Virus record (IMG/VR): IMGVR_UViG_3300045973_000193
Coordinates: 1 to 20,523 of that record
DNA: 20,523 nt
DNA from: a virus
Strand: one strand, 5' to 3'
Numbering within the stretch: the first letter of the stretch is position 1; each line of letters begins with the position of its first letter. Made by a program: the position numbers and the translations under genes. Under the pieces are notes generated by a model that saw only the letters and a program-made list of their open reading frames with translations, was not told the DNA's origin and did not search any database. This document shows positions 6,425 through 14,203 of this stretch, in pieces.

Positions 6425-7519
6425 ATGGCCAACAGATACTGGGTCGGGGGCTCGGGTACCTGGGACGCTTCCAGCACTGCGAATTGGAGTGCGACATCGG
6501 GCGGGGCGGGGGGCGCGGCAGCACCAACCGCTAGCGACCAGGTGTATCTCGAGGGGACGGGGACCGTTACGGTTGCAACCGGTGCGGCCTGCGCTGGCAT
6601 CACCTGTATCAGCTTCACGGGTACGTTCACCGGTTCGGGCGGCCTAACTATCAGCGTAAACAGCTCTGCAGCCCTAACCTTCGTCGCGGGGATGACCTTT
6701 TCCTACACGGGAAACATCACGATCTATGGGGCAGCCAGCGTCTCGGGTTCGCCTCTCGTTAGTTTCACGGGGGCCGGCTTCTCCTTTCCGGCGCTGTCCT
6801 TTACCTCAAACAGCCACGGTATCCGGTTCAAGGTGCTTGACTCCGGAAACACGTTTGCCGCCATCAGTGCGCCCAGCAATGCATCACTGTCCGTTAATTT
6901 CGCGGGAACAACGACGGTGGGCAGCCTTAACTTCCCTGCTTCCGCCTCCTACCCGGGCTCGTTGAGTTGCGGGTCTTGGCTCCCATCGGTGGCACCTGTC
7001 GCTCAATCTGATAGCTGCACTATCGGCGGTACGGTTACCTCCCCTGGTGGATACACCTATAGCATCACAATCAACGGCATAACCAAGACCAAGGTGACGG
7101 CACCTAGCTCGACGGCCATATCCATAGCCAATAACCTGACGAGTCAGATCAATAACGATCCCGTCTTGGGCGCCTTCGTGACCGTAGTGCGGTCGGGTAA
7201 CAGCCTGCTCATCACTGCCGCCACGCCGGGGATTCCCTTTACCGTGTCCAGCACCACGACGGATGACCCGACGGGGACATTCACACACGCGACGCCCACC
7301 GCGAGCGATGTCGGCTCAGGCGGAACAGCAGGGTCGATCGTCTATTCAGGCGGCGGGATAGTCGCCTGCGACTACCTGTCCATTGTCAACAGCTCAGCTT
7401 CGCCGGGGGCTACCTTCTATGCTGGGTCGCACTCTACTGACGTCGGGAACAACACCGGCTGGACCTTCGGCAATCCACCTACAGCGAGTCGAAACCTTTT
7501 CTTCGGGAGTAACTTCTGA
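6425..7519 (+). CDS. Beta-helix-type tail spike/adhesin-like protein with an inserted domain
   Basis: A 364-residue protein. It starts with RYWVGGSGTWDASSTANWS, the 'WVGGsGtWd..s.nWS' signature of beta-helical phage and bacterial surface proteins. It continues with repeating short strands rich in Gly, Ser and Thr (residues 35-195) and ends with the matching closing motif AGSHSTDVGNNTGWTFG (around residues 330-347). Between residues about 200 and 305 lies a differently built segment (TCTIGG-like start, GYTYSITINGITKTKV, STAISIANNLTSQINN, VTVVRSGNSLLITAATPGIPFTV). That segment resembles a separate phage beta-sandwich module that has been inserted. No glycan hydrolase residues could be assigned. 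It shares one base with the next gene (TGATG). Likely a host-surface binding protein. Confidence 0.6.
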   Translation: MANRYWVGGSGTWDASSTANWSATSGGAGGAAAPTASDQVYLEGTGTVTVATGAACAGITCISFTGTFTGSGGLTISVNSSAALTFVAGMTFSYTGNITIYGAASVSGSPLVSFTGAGFSFPALSFTSNSHGIRFKVLDSGNTFAAISAPSNASLSVNFAGTTTVGSLNFPASASYPGSLSCGSWLPSVAPVAQSDSCTIGGTVTSPGGYTYSITINGITKTKVTAPSSTAISIANNLTSQINNDPVLGAFVTVVRSGNSLLITAATPGIPFTVSSTTTDDPTGTFTHATPTASDVGSGGTAGSIVYSGGGIVACDYLSIVNSSASPGATFYAGSHSTDVGNNTGWTFGNPPTASRNLFFGSNF

Positions 7520-7962
7520 TGTCCTACTATGTCCGTCAATCTGACAATGTCGTCATGCATATCAATGAAGTCCGCCTGGCCAACCCTCGGGTTTCCTTGC
7601 CCGACGGCGGCGATCTCCCCAGCTACGTTAAGCTCACCGAGACGGCCAGACCTGCAGCGCTCGAGTGGCACACCGTACAGCAGGCTGATCCGATCGATAA
7701 TGTGCAGCAGTGGGTACAGGTGCCACTGAGCGCAGCCGCCATCGAAGCAAATATCACCGCCGAGTTGGAACACTTCTTCGACAGCAAGGCGCAAGAGCGA
7801 CGCTACGATAACCGGATTACCTGTGCGATGCGTGCAGGATACCCGGGTCCGTTCCTGGCAGAGTGCCGCGCCTTCGCGATGTGGATGGACAGCTGCAACG
7901 TGTATGCCTACGCAAACCCAGGCAGCGACCTGGTCGCCAGGCTCCCAGCCTTGGAGTGGTGA
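7519..7962 (+). CDS. Small tail fibre assembly-like protein
   Basis: A 147-residue protein with two parts. Residues 1-75 follow a pattern common in fibre-associated proteins (YVRQSDNVVMHINEV, SLPDGGDLPSYVKL, WVQVPLS). Residues 80-147 are helical and match a family seen next to many fibre genes: EHFFDSKAQERRYDNRITCAMRAGYPGPFLAECRAFAMWMDSC by its conserved K-A-Q-E-R-x-Y-D, GYPGPF and AF-x-W-x-D-x-C positions. In other phages such proteins are labelled tail fibre assembly or chaperone-like. It starts one base inside the stop of the spike-like gene and is followed one base later by the nozzle/hub candidate, so it is probably a coupled helper for one of the fibres. Confidence 0.6.
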   Translation: MSYYVRQSDNVVMHINEVRLANPRVSLPDGGDLPSYVKLTETARPAALEWHTVQQADPIDNVQQWVQVPLSAAAIEANITAELEHFFDSKAQERRYDNRITCAMRAGYPGPFLAECRAFAMWMDSCNVYAYANPGSDLVARLPALEW

Positions 7963-7963
7963 C

Positions 7964-9568
7964 ATGCCGATCATCAACATCAACCAGTTCGGTGGTGTCT
8001 CTCCGCGAACGCCGCCCCGCTATCTGCCGGACACCGCCGCGCAACAGGCGCTGAACTGCCCGGCCTGGCTGGGTTCGCTCAGTGGGCTACCGGGGACAGT
8101 CAAGACCGGCAACACCACGCGAACTAATGTCCAGACGCTGTACCGGTACGGGGAAAGTGCCCGATTCTGGTTCGAGTTCACTACCGATGTCGATGTCGTG
8201 CGTAGCGCGATTGCGGGGGATGACTATGAGCGGACGTACTTCACGGACGGTGTGAAGCCGAAGAAAACAAACAACGTCCTGGCTATCGGGGCAGGGGGGC
8301 TGTATCCCTCAGCCGCCTATGACCTGGGCGTACCCGCCCCATCGCATGTTCCGGTTCTGGTCGTTTCCGGTACCAGCACAGCGGTACCTGAAGAACGAAT
8401 CTACACGGACACCTTCGTTACCGGCGACGGCTGGAAGGAAGAGTCGCAGCCGTCGGGCGCCTCGGCCCAAGTCTCGGTAGCCTTCGGCCAGGCCGTAACG
8501 CTCCAATCGTTTGCCAGCATCCCGACCGGTAATCACAACATCAAGTATCGGCGCATATATCGACTGGCGACGGGGACAAGCAGCAGTGAATACCTATTCG
8601 TCGCGGAGATCCCGATCACCCAGACCAGCTACGTAGACACCAAGCTGGCCGCCGACCTGGGTGAAGTCTGCCCGTCGATCGACTGGAACACGCCACCCGA
8701 TGACCTGAAAGGCCTTGTCTCCTTACCCGGTGGCGGGATGGCGGGATTCTCCGGTCGCGATGTCTATTTTTGTGATCCTTACCACCCTTTCGCTTTCCCC
8801 GCGAAGTATGTCCAGACCGTGGATTATCCGATCGTCGGCCTGGCCGTCATGGATACCACCCTGGCGGTGCTAACAACAGGTGTGCCGTACTTCATGCAGG
8901 GCGCGCACCCGGACTCCATCGCGGTCATCAAATCCGACATCCAGCAAGCCTGCGTGTCTAAGCGATCTATCGTCGCAATGAATGGCGCCGTGATCTATGC
9001 GTCACCCGACGGGCTGGTAAAGCTCGCCTCAAATGGGTCAGGGGTTGTTACTGAGGCAATGTTCCGGCGTGATCAGTGGCAGACAATTGGTCCCGCCGCT
9101 GTCCGTGGCTACCAGTGGGAAGGCAAGTATGTGGCCTTCTTCGATACCCTGGTCGGCAATGCGCGCGGATTCGTTTTTGACCCAAGCAGTAGCACCCTGG
9201 TCTGGCACGATATCCAAGCAACGGCAGGCTACAACGATCTGGTCAACGACACCCTGAGCCTCGTTATCGGCAACGAGATACACGAGTGGTACGCCGGGGC
9301 ACCGAAAGCCTACACCTGGCGAAGCAAGAAATTTATGCCGCCCTATCCGCTCCCACTAACCATCGGCCAGGTTAACGCCGAGGCTTACCCGGTGACGTTC
9401 AAGCTGTATCGAGATGGACTATTAGTCCAGACGAAGGTGGTTACTGAGCGTAATCCTTTCCGGCTTGTGCCGGGCCGCTACACGGACGTTGAGTTTGAGA
9501 TATCCGGCACCAACGAGGTCTTCGGTGCCTGTGTGGCAACTTCTGTTTCGGAGCTGAAAAATGGCTAG
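7964..9568 (+). CDS. Putative tail nozzle/hub protein (beta-propeller-like)
   Basis: A 534-residue protein starting at ATG 7964. A longer frame opens at 7823 but lies inside the preceding gene and is rejected. The N terminus (INQFGGVSPRTPPRYLPDTAAQQALNC by its key residues F-G-G, P-R, LPDTAAQ-A-NC) is the pattern of a podovirus protein family whose members occupy the T7 gp12/tail nozzle position. The body is rich in beta strands and repeated blade-like segments (GGMAGFSGRDVYFCDPYHPFAFPAKY, LAVMDTTLAVLTTGVPYFMQG, NGAVIYASPDGLVKL, WEGKYVAFFDTLVGNARGFVFD), as in a beta-propeller. It ends with an 8-base overlap with the fibre gene. I am confident it is a virion protein and less sure of the nozzle role. 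Confidence 0.55.
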   Translation: MPIININQFGGVSPRTPPRYLPDTAAQQALNCPAWLGSLSGLPGTVKTGNTTRTNVQTLYRYGESARFWFEFTTDVDVVRSAIAGDDYERTYFTDGVKPKKTNNVLAIGAGGLYPSAAYDLGVPAPSHVPVLVVSGTSTAVPEERIYTDTFVTGDGWKEESQPSGASAQVSVAFGQAVTLQSFASIPTGNHNIKYRRIYRLATGTSSSEYLFVAEIPITQTSYVDTKLAADLGEVCPSIDWNTPPDDLKGLVSLPGGGMAGFSGRDVYFCDPYHPFAFPAKYVQTVDYPIVGLAVMDTTLAVLTTGVPYFMQGAHPDSIAVIKSDIQQACVSKRSIVAMNGAVIYASPDGLVKLASNGSGVVTEAMFRRDQWQTIGPAAVRGYQWEGKYVAFFDTLVGNARGFVFDPSSSTLVWHDIQATAGYNDLVNDTLSLVIGNEIHEWYAGAPKAYTWRSKKFMPPYPLPLTIGQVNAEAYPVTFKLYRDGLLVQTKVVTERNPFRLVPGRYTDVEFEISGTNEVFGACVATSVSELKNG

Positions 9569-12500
9569 CCTGCCGACTATCGTTTCACAGATCCCAAACG
9601 ACCTGCGCCGGTTCCTGGACCGGCTACGTGAGATCGTCGATAAAGGGGATCTGGTCACACGGGCAGAGCTAGTTAGTGCCGGCATCGCCGAAAGGACAGG
9701 TAGCGGAGATCTCACAGCGGCGAACAGCACTCAGGCGGTCACCCCGCCCGCGCCCACCAACCTGAAAACAGCCGGCGCCATGACCAGCATCCTGATGTCG
9801 TGGGATGCCCCGAACTATGGCGGCCATGCCTACACGGAGGTATGGCGGTCAACAAGTAATGTGCTGGGCACAGCAGTGTTGATTGGCCAGGCGCCTGGCC
9901 ACCTGTTTCCAGACTCCGTTGGTTCGGAATACGAGGGCTACTACTGGGTCCGCTTCGTATCAATATCAAACACGCCGGGATCGTTTAGCGGCACGGCAGG
10001 GGTGAAGGGAACGACAGCACCTGATGCCACCTACCTGATCAAGCAGTTAGCGAAGGCGATCGGGGAGAGTGAGCTCGCCACCAATTTAAATACGCGGATA
10101 AACCTGATCGATGCGGACGTATCCGTTGTTGGATCAGTCGCGGCCAAGGTGAAGATAGAAACCGATATCCGAATCGCGGAAACCCGTGCGCTGGCGACCG
10201 GTCTGCTTAACGAAGCGGCCATCCGGGGTACGGCCATCTCAGCAGAAGAAACCGCTCGGATCACTGCAGACGCCGCGACGGCCAGTCAGCTATCTACCGT
10301 ATCCGCAACACTCAACACCGCAACGGCGGCCCTCGCCAGTGAAACACTAGCACGGGTGGGTAACGACGAAGCGCTGGCTAGGGAGCGCAATATCCTTGCA
10401 GTACAAATGCACGGGGGATACACCGGTACCGACCTGGGCGAGGTAACGACCGGGTTGCTCGCAGCGGAGAAATCTGCACGGATATCGGGGCTCGCCGGGG
10501 TCGTTACGCAGATCAGCCAGTTGGCGGTGGGTACCGCCCAAGGACTAGACCCGATCAAAACTTGGTATTTCGAGCCAGGACTTGAAGGGTGGTCTGGCCT
10601 CGGCGCAACGGTAGCGGTGACCAATGGCTGGCTAACCGAAACGGCAGTCGTGGCGGCTACACCGGCTTTCGTATCCCCCATCTTCGATGGTTTCGCTGGT
10701 GCGAAATACAATACCGTCCGGCTCCGGATTCGTCGCGTCACAGCGGGAGGCATCTGGAGTATGGCTAGCCGCTTTGTTGCGGGAGGGATTGAATACACCG
10801 GCCCTTCCGCAGTGGAACCCGTATTCTCAAGTGGCATGGCTACCGTCGATTTCGACCTGTCAGCAACGCCCAGCTGGTCCGGTGCCGCGAGCATTACGCA
10901 GATTAAGATATATCTGGGCGGGGCAGTATCGGATCGCTACGATATTGACTTTGTGTCGATCGGGCGGATCGGCCCGGCCGCAGCGACCGCTGCCGTCCAG
11001 GCAGAAGAAACCGCTCGGGCCACAGCGGACACCGCACTGGCCACCCGCGCTGCGATCCTCGAAGCAACGGTGAACAGTGCAACGGATGGGAACGTAGCGC
11101 TCAAGGCGCGTGTTGCGTCGGAAGAAACCGCTCGGGCCACAGCGGACACCGCACTGGCTAGCAGCATCACTGCGTTGCAGGCTAATGTAGCCACGAACCA
11201 AGCAACGGTAGTAAACAATTATGCCACCAGAGCCTACGCTGACACTGTCGTCGCCTCGGCCTCCTTAACCTTGTCTTCTTCGATTGGGCAGAATACTGCT
11301 GCGCTGCAAGTGCAGGGCCAGGCAATCAACGGTATCGGCGCGTTGCACAGCGTAAAGATAGATAACAACGGCGTAATGTCCGGTTATGCCTTGTCGTCCG
11401 AGCTGGCTGCCGGTGAAGTGCCAACCTCCAAGTTCCTCGTATCCGTCAATCAGTTCGCAATCATCGCCCCCGGCCAAGCCGTGGGATCTCCTCGGTCAGT
11501 ACCCATTGCGGTGCTCACAGAGGCCCAGACGATCAACGGTGTAGCTTTCAGTCCGGGCGTATACATCGACGGCGCCAGTATCAATAAGGGGACCATTACC
11601 GAGGCTCAGATTGGTAGCCTAAACGTCGATAACCTGGCCGTCACCGGCAAGCTCAAAGCGGACGTGATGTCGGCCAATGTCGTCGGTGCAATTCTCGCCT
11701 CAGCCGAACGCATCGACGCCGGCCACGTTGGGACAGGTACCTTGGAGGCGACCACAGAGATAAGAGCCGGTGGGAACTTGCTCATATCCGGGGAGGGCTG
11801 GATCGAATCGTATGCCGATACCGGCTACAGCCGAGGCGGTGACTACAGTCGTTTCGATGCTGGGAATCTAAAGCTCTACCGTAAGACCGTGGATGGCGTC
11901 GTCCTATACAACTACCTATCCCGCGCTGAGAACGGCGTAGCGACCAATGGCGACAGCGTAGCGATCCCAGGGTACTGGAAGCGGCAGCCGAAAGTGATCG
12001 TTACGCCGAATATACTCCAGCTTTACAAAGCGGCGTTTGCCAACCAGGATCAGGCCATCAGCTGCCGAGTGGCCGATCTGACCGAGGTGCCTGTGGCATC
12101 GGGTAAGTGGCGGTTCAAACCAACAGCAGAGCTGGTTCTTAGTGCCTACTCCTCGGCCACTATTATCGGCGGAGCACCCACTGCCTCCTCTGGAAACGTC
12201 ACCTCCGCTGTTCTCATGACGCTGGCCAACTGCGCGTCCATAAGCCCCTCGGTATCACTGCTCTCGGTGCACGGTAACGGGGCGAGTCAGTATTACTACC
12301 GGAAGATGAAATGGCGGGTAGAGTATTCGCCGAACAACTCAACCTGGACGCAGGGCGCATTACGCGAAGTTGTCATCGGGGCGAGTACCAGTGCAGCCGT
12401 AACCGATGTGGTGACGATCACCTTCCCGACAGCCGGCGTGTGGTATTGGCGCATCTATGCTGAGTCCATCGATGCGGATGGGTCTGTCTTCGGCAGCTTG

Positions 12501-13085
12501 GCTTACGACTATGCGGAAACTCAAACCGCCTTAGTTACTACCACCAGTTACCTCACTTATGTGGCAGCCAACCAAGACCAAGCGAACATGACCCTGCCTG
12601 CGTATACGCCACCAAGTGGGTGGTCGGTATATGAAGTCACGAAAACATATAAGCTGGCCTATAGCATATACTGCTCCAAGGCCAATTTCGGGCAGTCTCC
12701 TCCTGGGTACAGCATAGCTGGAGGAGGGTTCAACACGATAATGGTGGCCGGGCCATGGTCTGGCTCGCAGGACTATGCGCTGATGTCATCGTCGACAAAT
12801 CCATGGCTGATAACAAACCAGGTGGATAACAGCTGGCCTAGCCACTTCATAAACCTGACATACCAAGAGACTACCTACACGCCACTGATCCGGATCACCG
12901 GCACGAACATGGGTGGATCAGGACAAGCCCAGATCAAGGACGGGACCGCCTTGATCAAGATACGCAAACTGAAGAATGACACACAGGTTACGAATCAGCT
13001 CACGGTGAACAGCTACAACTACAACCTGAGCGCAGCAACCGTGCTCGCCCAGGGGTCCGTTAATTGGATGGCCACCGGTGATTAG
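9561..13085 (+). CDS. Large J-like tail fibre protein (FN3, jelly-roll, coiled coil, DUF1983-like)
   Basis: A 1174-residue protein. Residues 1-55 form an amphipathic helix (LRRFLDRLREIV). Residues about 62-154 form a fibronectin type III-like domain (PPAPTNLKTAGAM..SILMSWDAPNYGG). Residues 160-330 are helical, with EETARITADA-type stretches. Residues 335-470 look like a carbohydrate-binding jelly roll (WYFEPGLEGWSG, DFDLSATPSWSG). Residues 480-545 hold two more EETARATADTALA repeats. Residues about 570-730 resemble the DUF1983 region of lambda J-type fibres (DNNGVMSGYALSSE, FAIIAPG, INKGTITEAQIGSLN). The last 430 residues are a beta-rich distal part and probably contain the receptor-binding tip. 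It overlaps the upstream gene by 8 bases, and no tape-measure gene accompanies it. Confidence 0.75.
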   Translation: MASLPTIVSQIPNDLRRFLDRLREIVDKGDLVTRAELVSAGIAERTGSGDLTAANSTQAVTPPAPTNLKTAGAMTSILMSWDAPNYGGHAYTEVWRSTSNVLGTAVLIGQAPGHLFPDSVGSEYEGYYWVRFVSISNTPGSFSGTAGVKGTTAPDATYLIKQLAKAIGESELATNLNTRINLIDADVSVVGSVAAKVKIETDIRIAETRALATGLLNEAAIRGTAISAEETARITADAATASQLSTVSATLNTATAALASETLARVGNDEALARERNILAVQMHGGYTGTDLGEVTTGLLAAEKSARISGLAGVVTQISQLAVGTAQGLDPIKTWYFEPGLEGWSGLGATVAVTNGWLTETAVVAATPAFVSPIFDGFAGAKYNTVRLRIRRVTAGGIWSMASRFVAGGIEYTGPSAVEPVFSSGMATVDFDLSATPSWSGAASITQIKIYLGGAVSDRYDIDFVSIGRIGPAAATAAVQAEETARATADTALATRAAILEATVNSATDGNVALKARVASEETARATADTALASSITALQANVATNQATVVNNYATRAYADTVVASASLTLSSSIGQNTAALQVQGQAINGIGALHSVKIDNNGVMSGYALSSELAAGEVPTSKFLVSVNQFAIIAPGQAVGSPRSVPIAVLTEAQTINGVAFSPGVYIDGASINKGTITEAQIGSLNVDNLAVTGKLKADVMSANVVGAILASAERIDAGHVGTGTLEATTEIRAGGNLLISGEGWIESYADTGYSRGGDYSRFDAGNLKLYRKTVDGVVLYNYLSRAENGVATNGDSVAIPGYWKRQPKVIVTPNILQLYKAAFANQDQAISCRVADLTEVPVASGKWRFKPTAELVLSAYSSATIIGGAPTASSGNVTSAVLMTLANCASISPSVSLLSVHGNGASQYYYRKMKWRVEYSPNNSTWTQGALREVVIGASTSAAVTDVVTITFPTAGVWYWRIYAESIDADGSVFGSLAYDYAETQTALVTTTSYLTYVAANQDQANMTLPAYTPPSGWSVYEVTKTYKLAYSIYCSKANFGQSPPGYSIAGGGFNTIMVAGPWSGSQDYALMSSSTNPWLITNQVDNSWPSHFINLTYQETTYTPLIRITGTNMGGSGQAQIKDGTALIKIRKLKNDTQVTNQLTVNSYNYNLSAATVLAQGSVNWMATGD
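11004..11041 (+). repeat. 38-bp exact direct repeat, copy 1, in the fibre coiled coil
   Basis: These 38 bases recur without change at 11121-11158, 117 bases (39 codons) downstream and in frame. They encode EETARATADTALA. A shorter related copy at 10242-10259 shares 18 bases with 11001-11018. The identity at DNA level, in contrast to the diverged repeats in the 4222-5490 gene, points to a recent duplication or ongoing gene conversion. Confidence 0.9.
11121..11158 (+). repeat. 38-bp exact direct repeat, copy 2
   Basis: Second copy of the repeat at 11004-11041. Recombination between the two copies would delete exactly 39 codons and keep the reading frame, changing the length of the helical shaft without destroying the fibre. 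Confidence 0.9.
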
Positions 13086-13091
13086 GTTGCT

Positions 13092-13104
13092 GATCTTGGT
13101 GCAG
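13092..13104 (+). promoter_or_regulatory. Shared 13-nt motif, copy 1, before the ejection module
   Basis: GATCTTGGTGCAG begins 7 bases after the fibre stop codon and recurs exactly in the gap at 15422-15434. It is followed at once by a weak hairpin: GTGTTAC (13104-13110) pairs with GTAACGC (13124-13130), with one G-U pair and a 13-base loop. The SD AGGAG of the next gene starts at 13132. Stop, motif, hairpin, start is the same order as in the second gap. It may be a phage-specific promoter element, a processing site or a regulator binding site. Confidence 0.4.
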
Positions 13105-13142
13105 TGTTACTGTCCCTGAAAGCGTAACGCAAGGAGATTGAA

Positions 13143-14201
13143 ATGGGATTTTTTAGTGACCTCTTCGGCGGGGGTGATAGCCAACCCGCACCAGACTATA
13201 CCCCCCTGGCCAACGCCAGCAAGGAGTCTGCCGAGATCGCAGCGAAGCTAGGGCGCGAGCAACTGGCTGAAAACACGCGCCAGTACGATAAGAATATGGC
13301 GGTAGCCGCCCCTATTATCGAAAAGCAAGCTGGCCTGATGGACCAGCAGATCACCCAGGGCGACGATTATTTCAACTACAACAAGAACACTTTCCGGCCG
13401 ATCGAGCAGGGGCTAGCGGACGAAGCCCAGACCGGCGTCTCCCGCTATGCGACCAACGATGGCGTCAAGGCAGCCGTCGAAGAAGAAGCCACCCGGGCAG
13501 GGGCTGACCAGTCGCGTGCCACCGAGAACATGCGCGACCAGAACATGCGCGCCATGGAAGCGATGGGGGTCAATCCGAACTCAGGTAAGTTCGCCGCGAT
13601 GAAGACCAGCGAAGGCCTGGCCTCAGCTGCATCCCGTGCCGGTGCGGTGACCGGATCGCGGCAGAAGGGTGTCGCACTGGACTACGCCAAGCGGATGGAC
13701 GTGACAGGGCTGGGACGTAACCTGACCGGTGCGTCACAAGGCGCCTACGGCCTGGCCAACGCGGCAGGTAACAGTGCAGTGGCGAACCAGAACGCTACCT
13801 CGGGTCAGTACATAAACGGCATGACAGCAGGCAACGGCACGATCATGCAAGGGCAGGGCCTGCAATTGCAGGGGCTGAGCAATATCGCCAGTGGTCAAAC
13901 CTCGACATACAACGCCGGTCTTGCCGCAGCCGCCTCCCGCTCGAACGGTATGATGAGCATGGTTGGCGGGGCCGTCGGCCTGGTGGCATCCGACATCCGG
14001 CTAAAAGAGAATATCGTCAGGGTTGAGGGTGGCGAAATCCCGATGTACGAGTTCAACTATATCGGCCAGCCCGATACCCGCTTCCGTGGCGTCATGGCCC
14101 AGGATGTCCTAAACGTCAGGCCTGAAGCGGTCGGCGTTGCGCCAGATGGGTTCATGTACGTTAACTACGGCCTACTCGGCATTGAAATGGTGGAGGTTTA
14201 A
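13143..14201 (+). CDS. Internal virion-type protein with C-terminal peptidase S74 chaperone domain
   Basis: A 352-residue protein. It begins with a short amphipathic MGFFSDLFGGG and then a long Ala/Gln/Asn-rich helical body (residues 20-275) of the kind found in podovirus inner-core proteins (AEIAAKLGREQLAENTRQYD, NMRDQNMRAMEAMGVN). Residues 283-352 are a peptidase S74 intramolecular chaperone domain. S283 and K288 in SDIRLKENI form the Ser-Lys dyad, followed by YEFNYIG, FRGVMAQDV, P-E-A-V and the closing Y-V-N-Y-x-x-L. In fibres of other phages this domain trimerises, helps folding and cuts itself off just before the serine. The AGGAGATT SD (13132-13139) lies 3 bases before the ATG. It is followed 2 bases later by another internal-protein candidate. 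The body role is inferred; the S74 domain is seen. Confidence 0.75.
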   Translation: MGFFSDLFGGGDSQPAPDYTPLANASKESAEIAAKLGREQLAENTRQYDKNMAVAAPIIEKQAGLMDQQITQGDDYFNYNKNTFRPIEQGLADEAQTGVSRYATNDGVKAAVEEEATRAGADQSRATENMRDQNMRAMEAMGVNPNSGKFAAMKTSEGLASAASRAGAVTGSRQKGVALDYAKRMDVTGLGRNLTGASQGAYGLANAAGNSAVANQNATSGQYINGMTAGNGTIMQGQGLQLQGLSNIASGQTSTYNAGLAAAASRSNGMMSMVGGAVGLVASDIRLKENIVRVEGGEIPMYEFNYIGQPDTRFRGVMAQDVLNVRPEAVGVAPDGFMYVNYGLLGIEMVEV

Positions 14202-14203
14202 TC

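Noticed and set aside
7823-7963. Upstream ATG at 7823 as start of the nozzle/hub gene
   Set aside because: It would overlap the preceding gene by 140 bases and add a low-complexity arginine-rich stretch. The ATG at 7964 directly follows the upstream stop and begins the conserved INQFGG pattern.
9561-13085. Diversity-generating retroelement target in the distal fibre
   Set aside because: No template-repeat copy, reverse transcriptase or C-type lectin pattern with adenine-specific variation was seen in the window.
13145-13160. T6 run as a programmed frameshift site at the start of the S74-protein gene
   Set aside because: The run is at codons 3-4, no useful product would arise in the other frames, and there is no overlapping downstream frame to join.
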